Of a stretch of 8,011 nt of DNA, positions 6,047-8,011 are shown piece by piece. The stretch comes from Gammaproteobacteria bacterium (GTDB lineage: Bacteria; Pseudomonadota; Gammaproteobacteria; Arenicellales; JAANXG01), in assembly GCA_018263405.1 (NCBI GenBank), contig JAANXG010000087.1, forward strand, positions 1-8,011, read 5' to 3'. The notes under the pieces are model-generated. The model did no database searches. It was not told the origin of the DNA and saw nothing but the letters and a program-made list of their open reading frames with translations. Positions within the stretch are counted from its first letter, which is position 1. Every line of letters begins with the position of its first letter. A program made the translations under genes and the position numbers.

Positions 6047-6435
6047 GGTCCTGGCCCGCGCCGGCCTCGGCTCCCGCCGCCACATCGAGCAATGGATTCA
6101 ATAAGGGCGCGTCACGGTTAACGGTGAGGTCGCCCGGGTCGGCGCGCGCGTCGATGAGCATGACCGGCTGGCTGTGGACGGTCGTCCCATCGACATGCCA
6201 TTACCCGTCGCCGCACGTGTACTCGTGTACCACAAGCCCCTGGGCGAACTCGTCACAAGGGATGACCCGAAGGGACGGCCTACGGTGTTTGATTCGCTGC
6301 CTGATTTACCGGAAGGACGCTGGATTGCCGTGGGCCGTCTTGACATCAACACCACGGGCTCTGATGCCGGGCGAGTGGCGCGAATTGAAATCCTCGAAAG
6401 TCGAGAAATTGACCGCGCGGCTTGCAAAGAACTGA
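6027..6435 (+). pseudogene. rluB: Degenerate rluB (23S rRNA pseudouridine synthase) with stop, deletion and frame change
   Basis: RluB makes a pseudouridine in domain V of 23S rRNA (position 2605 in E. coli) and normally follows scpB. A GTG at 6027 opens KLHKVLARAGLGSRR, the S4 RNA-binding domain. The frame stops at TAA 6102-6104 (codon 26), where relatives continue into GRVTVNG, which is read directly after the stop. The same frame then gives YHKPLGELVTRDDPKGRP and VGRLDINTTG, including the catalytic Asp of GRLD. At about 6358 homology jumps, in another frame, to the C-terminal LMPGEWREL ending at the TGA 6433-6435. Compared with E. coli RluB, roughly 110 codons of the catalytic domain are missing. 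No single frame can give a working enzyme. Identification of the remnant is firm; an assembly artefact cannot be excluded. Confidence 0.9.
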
Positions 6436-6466
6436 GCCCTGAGTTTAGGTTAGAAGGGATACCCTA

Positions 6467-6832
6467 TTGCTCCAACCGATAGCCACCTTCGAGACGATCT
6501 ATGACCGCCTGATTAATCGTTATGGTCTTCAGGGTTGGTGGCCGGCAAGGGACCGGTTTGAAGTCGCCATTGGAGCCGTGCTGGCACAAGGAACGGCCTG
6601 GACCAACGCCGCGACGGCGATCAAGCGTCTGAAACAAAGCCAGTCACATCGACCGGAAGCAATAAAACGCGTGCCTGAGTCGACATTGGCGGAACGAATC
6701 AGGCCGGCGGGTTTCCACAACGTCGAAGCCAAACGACTCAAGGCGCTGGCCAAGTGGTGGCTGCGAAATCGGGGATACCAGGGGTTGCAGTGGTTGTTGT
6801 TTGGCTGTGATGTGTGCTTATTTTCACAATAG
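6467..6832 (+). pseudogene. N-terminal half of an endonuclease III-like (HhH-GPD) DNA repair protein
   Basis: The 121-residue frame begins at a TTG with AAGGG 8 bases upstream. It matches the start of endonuclease III-related proteins of about 220 residues: YDRLINRYGLQGWWPARDRFEVAIGAVLAQGTAWTN, then AERIRPAGFHNVEAKRLKALAKWW. Homology ends near residue 108 (NRGYQGL), and a short unrelated tail leads to a TAG. The helix-hairpin-helix with the LPGVG-type loop, the catalytic Lys, the catalytic Asp and any iron-sulfur cysteines are all absent. I find no continuation in other frames before the dsbA-like gene. A functional glycosylase is therefore very unlikely. It directly follows the decayed rluB. 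It is not canonical nth; it belongs to the related TAWTN-type group. Confidence 0.8.
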
Positions 6833-6865
6833 CGTGAAGACGTAGCGAATTTCCCGCACAACCAC
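6790..6865. repeat. Inverted repeat enclosing the breakpoint end of the endonuclease remnant
   Basis: GTGGTTGT at 6790-6797 and ACAACCAC at 6858-6865 are perfect 8-base inverted repeats about 60 bases apart. A second pair, TGTGC (6813-6817) and GCACA (6856-6860), and a small inner stem TTCAC/GTGAA lie inside. The segment begins where homology to endonuclease III stops, so it may be the scar or end of a lost mobile element. No T-run makes it a convincing terminator for the convergent genes. Confidence 0.3.
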
Positions 6866-6885
6866 AAGCGTTGGATTCGTGGCCG

Positions 6886-7752
6886 TCAGGATTGCTGGTC
6901 GTCCCCGCTCGCCGTCAGAGTCTTCACCGCTTCTTTCAGTGCCTCCAGCGGTTGGGCGCCGGAGCGTATCAGAGCCTCGCCGGTTTCATTGTTCAGCAGC
7001 ACGTTGCCCGGCGTGCCGCTGATGCCGATCCGCACGCCCTCCGCCAGATCCTCCTTGACACGATCCTCGTGTCGGTTGCTTTCGATACACTCCTCGAACG
7101 CGGCTTGGTCCAATCCCAGTTCCACGGCCAGCGGCACCACTTGATCCGGCGGGAATCCTTCCCCGTTGGATGTCGTGCGCTCGTAGATGGCGTCCGTATA
7201 GGCCCAAAAGATATCGTTACCGCCCAGTTCGGCGGCGCATTCGCTGGCTTCCGCTTCGTTCTGTGCCCCCGGGTTGTGGAAGTTGAGCGGAAAGTGCCGG
7301 TAGACCCAGTTCACTTTGCCGTCGGAGGCGTCGACGAGTTCCTTGGCGGTCGGATGGAATCGCTTGCAGTACGGGCACTCGAAGTCTGAATACTCGATCA
7401 AGGAGACGACTGCGTCGAGGTTGCCGTAGACGTGATCGCGCTCCCGGGAAACGGGCCGGACGTTTTCGGCGCGTCTGTTCGCTTGTCGTTGTTGCTGTTT
7501 ACGGGCTTTGGCCTGGGCCTGCTGCCGGTTCGCAATGAATTCCCGGATACCGTCCCGGACCGCCTCCTGAAGCATGCCACTGTTGCGTAGTTCCTCGACG
7601 ACTTCCTTGACGATCTCCTGCTTGAGTCGATCATAGTCGGGCTGCGGAGCCGGGCCCGTCTCGTTTTCGCCCTCGGCATACAATGCCGTACTGAAAGCGA
7701 AAACAAAAATGAAAGTGCAACGGGCCGTAAGCGTTCTAAGAGAAATGTGCAT
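6886..7752 (-). CDS. Exported DsbA-family thiol:disulfide oxidoreductase
   Basis: This is a predicted periplasmic thioredoxin-fold protein of 288 residues that would form or rearrange disulfides in exported proteins. The N-terminus is a signal peptide: a charged start, the hydrophobic CTFIFVFAFSTALYA, and a likely cleavage after A26. Residues about 38-98 are charged and helical (KQEIVKEVVEELR, then Gln/Arg-rich), probably a coiled coil. The thioredoxin domain follows with the redox motif C126-P-Y-C129 in YSDFECPYCKRFHP, and the DsbA-type helical insert. The cis-proline loop GTPGN (246-250) carries P248. This layout resembles the BdbD/Com1-like DsbA group more than E. coli DsbA. It starts 44 bases after the upstream dehydrogenase on the same strand, with GAG 8 bases before the ATG. 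Partner and substrates are not visible. Confidence 0.87.
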   Translation of the reverse strand: MHISLRTLTARCTFIFVFAFSTALYAEGENETGPAPQPDYDRLKQEIVKEVVEELRNSGMLQEAVRDGIREFIANRQQAQAKARKQQQRQANRRAENVRPVSRERDHVYGNLDAVVSLIEYSDFECPYCKRFHPTAKELVDASDGKVNWVYRHFPLNFHNPGAQNEAEASECAAELGGNDIFWAYTDAIYERTTSNGEGFPPDQVVPLAVELGLDQAAFEECIESNRHEDRVKEDLAEGVRIGISGTPGNVLLNNETGEALIRSGAQPLEALKEAVKTLTASGDDQQS

Positions 7753-7796
7753 AATGGGTCTCGGCAGATTCGGGTATTTTTCGATGTGAATTCAGA

Positions 7797-8011
7797 CTAC
7801 GCTTCGTTTTTTTGGTTCAGAATCATATGCCGCGCCGTCGCCGGTGAGTGGGACTGCGCATCGAGCGCCCGCCCCGACAGTGACGTCGAATCGGGACCCA
7901 GGAGAAACAGATACGCGCGCGCTATGTGTGCGGGTGGCGGCACCTCGTTGAGATCTTGCCCGGGAAAGTTTCGCGAGTGCATGTCGGTGCCGACCGCTCC
8001 GGGATCCAGTG
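7797..8011 (-). CDS. Short-chain dehydrogenase/reductase, C-terminal end (partial)
   Basis: The frame runs in from the right edge of the window and ends at the TAG read from 7799-7797, so about 70 C-terminal residues are visible. It contains LDPGAVGTDMHSRNFPGQD, the strand and loop that follow the catalytic YxxxK in SDR enzymes (PG motif), and then ARAYLFLLGPDS and LSGRALDAQ, the usual SDR ending. NAD(P) binding and the catalytic Ser, Tyr and Lys lie outside the window. The ending is similar in type to E. coli YciK, but the substrate cannot be told. An internal ATG at 7982 is not the start, because family homology continues upstream of it. The dsbA-like gene follows 44 bases downstream and may be co-transcribed. 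Confidence 0.82.
   Translation of the reverse strand, partial: LDPGAVGTDMHSRNFPGQDLNEVPPPAHIARAYLFLLGPDSTSLSGRALDAQSHSPATARHMILNQKNEA

Noticed and set aside
6871..7389. Plus-strand frame of 172 codons opposite the dsbA-like gene
   Set aside because: Antisense to a protein with signal peptide and CPYC motif; nothing recognisable in the translation.

Overview
The window looks like a chromosomal segment of a free-living gammaproteobacterium of moderately high GC. The evidence is a PcnB-type poly(A) polymerase with the GRRFRLAHV signature, an Escherichia-like YciO protein, and the gene order yciO-trpS-scpA-scpB-rluB. That order is common in gammaproteobacteria that use SMC-ScpAB rather than MukBEF. 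I cannot name the genus. The last two genes would fit a Chromatiales/Ectothiorhodospiraceae-like lineage, but this is a weak inference.

Layout. Bases 1-92 form a large imperfect palindrome. It abuts the 3' part of a family 2 glycosyltransferase gene (frame open from base 1 to 735) that is visibly richer in A+T than everything to its right. About 250 bases without a supported gene follow, then a minus-strand tRNA-Glu (anticodon CTC) with an encoded CCA. A short shared promoter region with a nearly symmetric -10 element lies between the tRNA and the rightward gene run. That run is pcnB (poly(A) polymerase), yciO (Sua5/YciO/YrdC family), trpS (tryptophanyl-tRNA synthetase, TTG start), scpA and scpB (kleisin and partner of the SMC condensin). 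A likely terminator or attenuator sits between trpS and scpA.

After scpB the run decays. The rluB pseudouridine synthase gene has an in-frame stop at codon 26 and an internal deletion of roughly 110 codons that changes frame. The next gene, an endonuclease III-like HhH-GPD protein, keeps only its N-terminal half. The right end carries two minus-strand genes: an exported DsbA-family thiol oxidoreductase (CPYC) and the C-terminal end of a short-chain dehydrogenase that runs off the window.

The intact genes serve RNA metabolism and translation (pcnB, tRNA-Glu, trpS, perhaps yciO), chromosome segregation (scpAB) and envelope thiol chemistry. I see no phage, CRISPR, toxin-antitoxin or new defence system. 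The most notable points are the palindrome next to a truncated glycosyltransferase, the symmetric tRNA/pcnB promoter, a [4Fe-4S]-type cysteine motif in TrpRS, and the gene decay cluster at 6027-6832.
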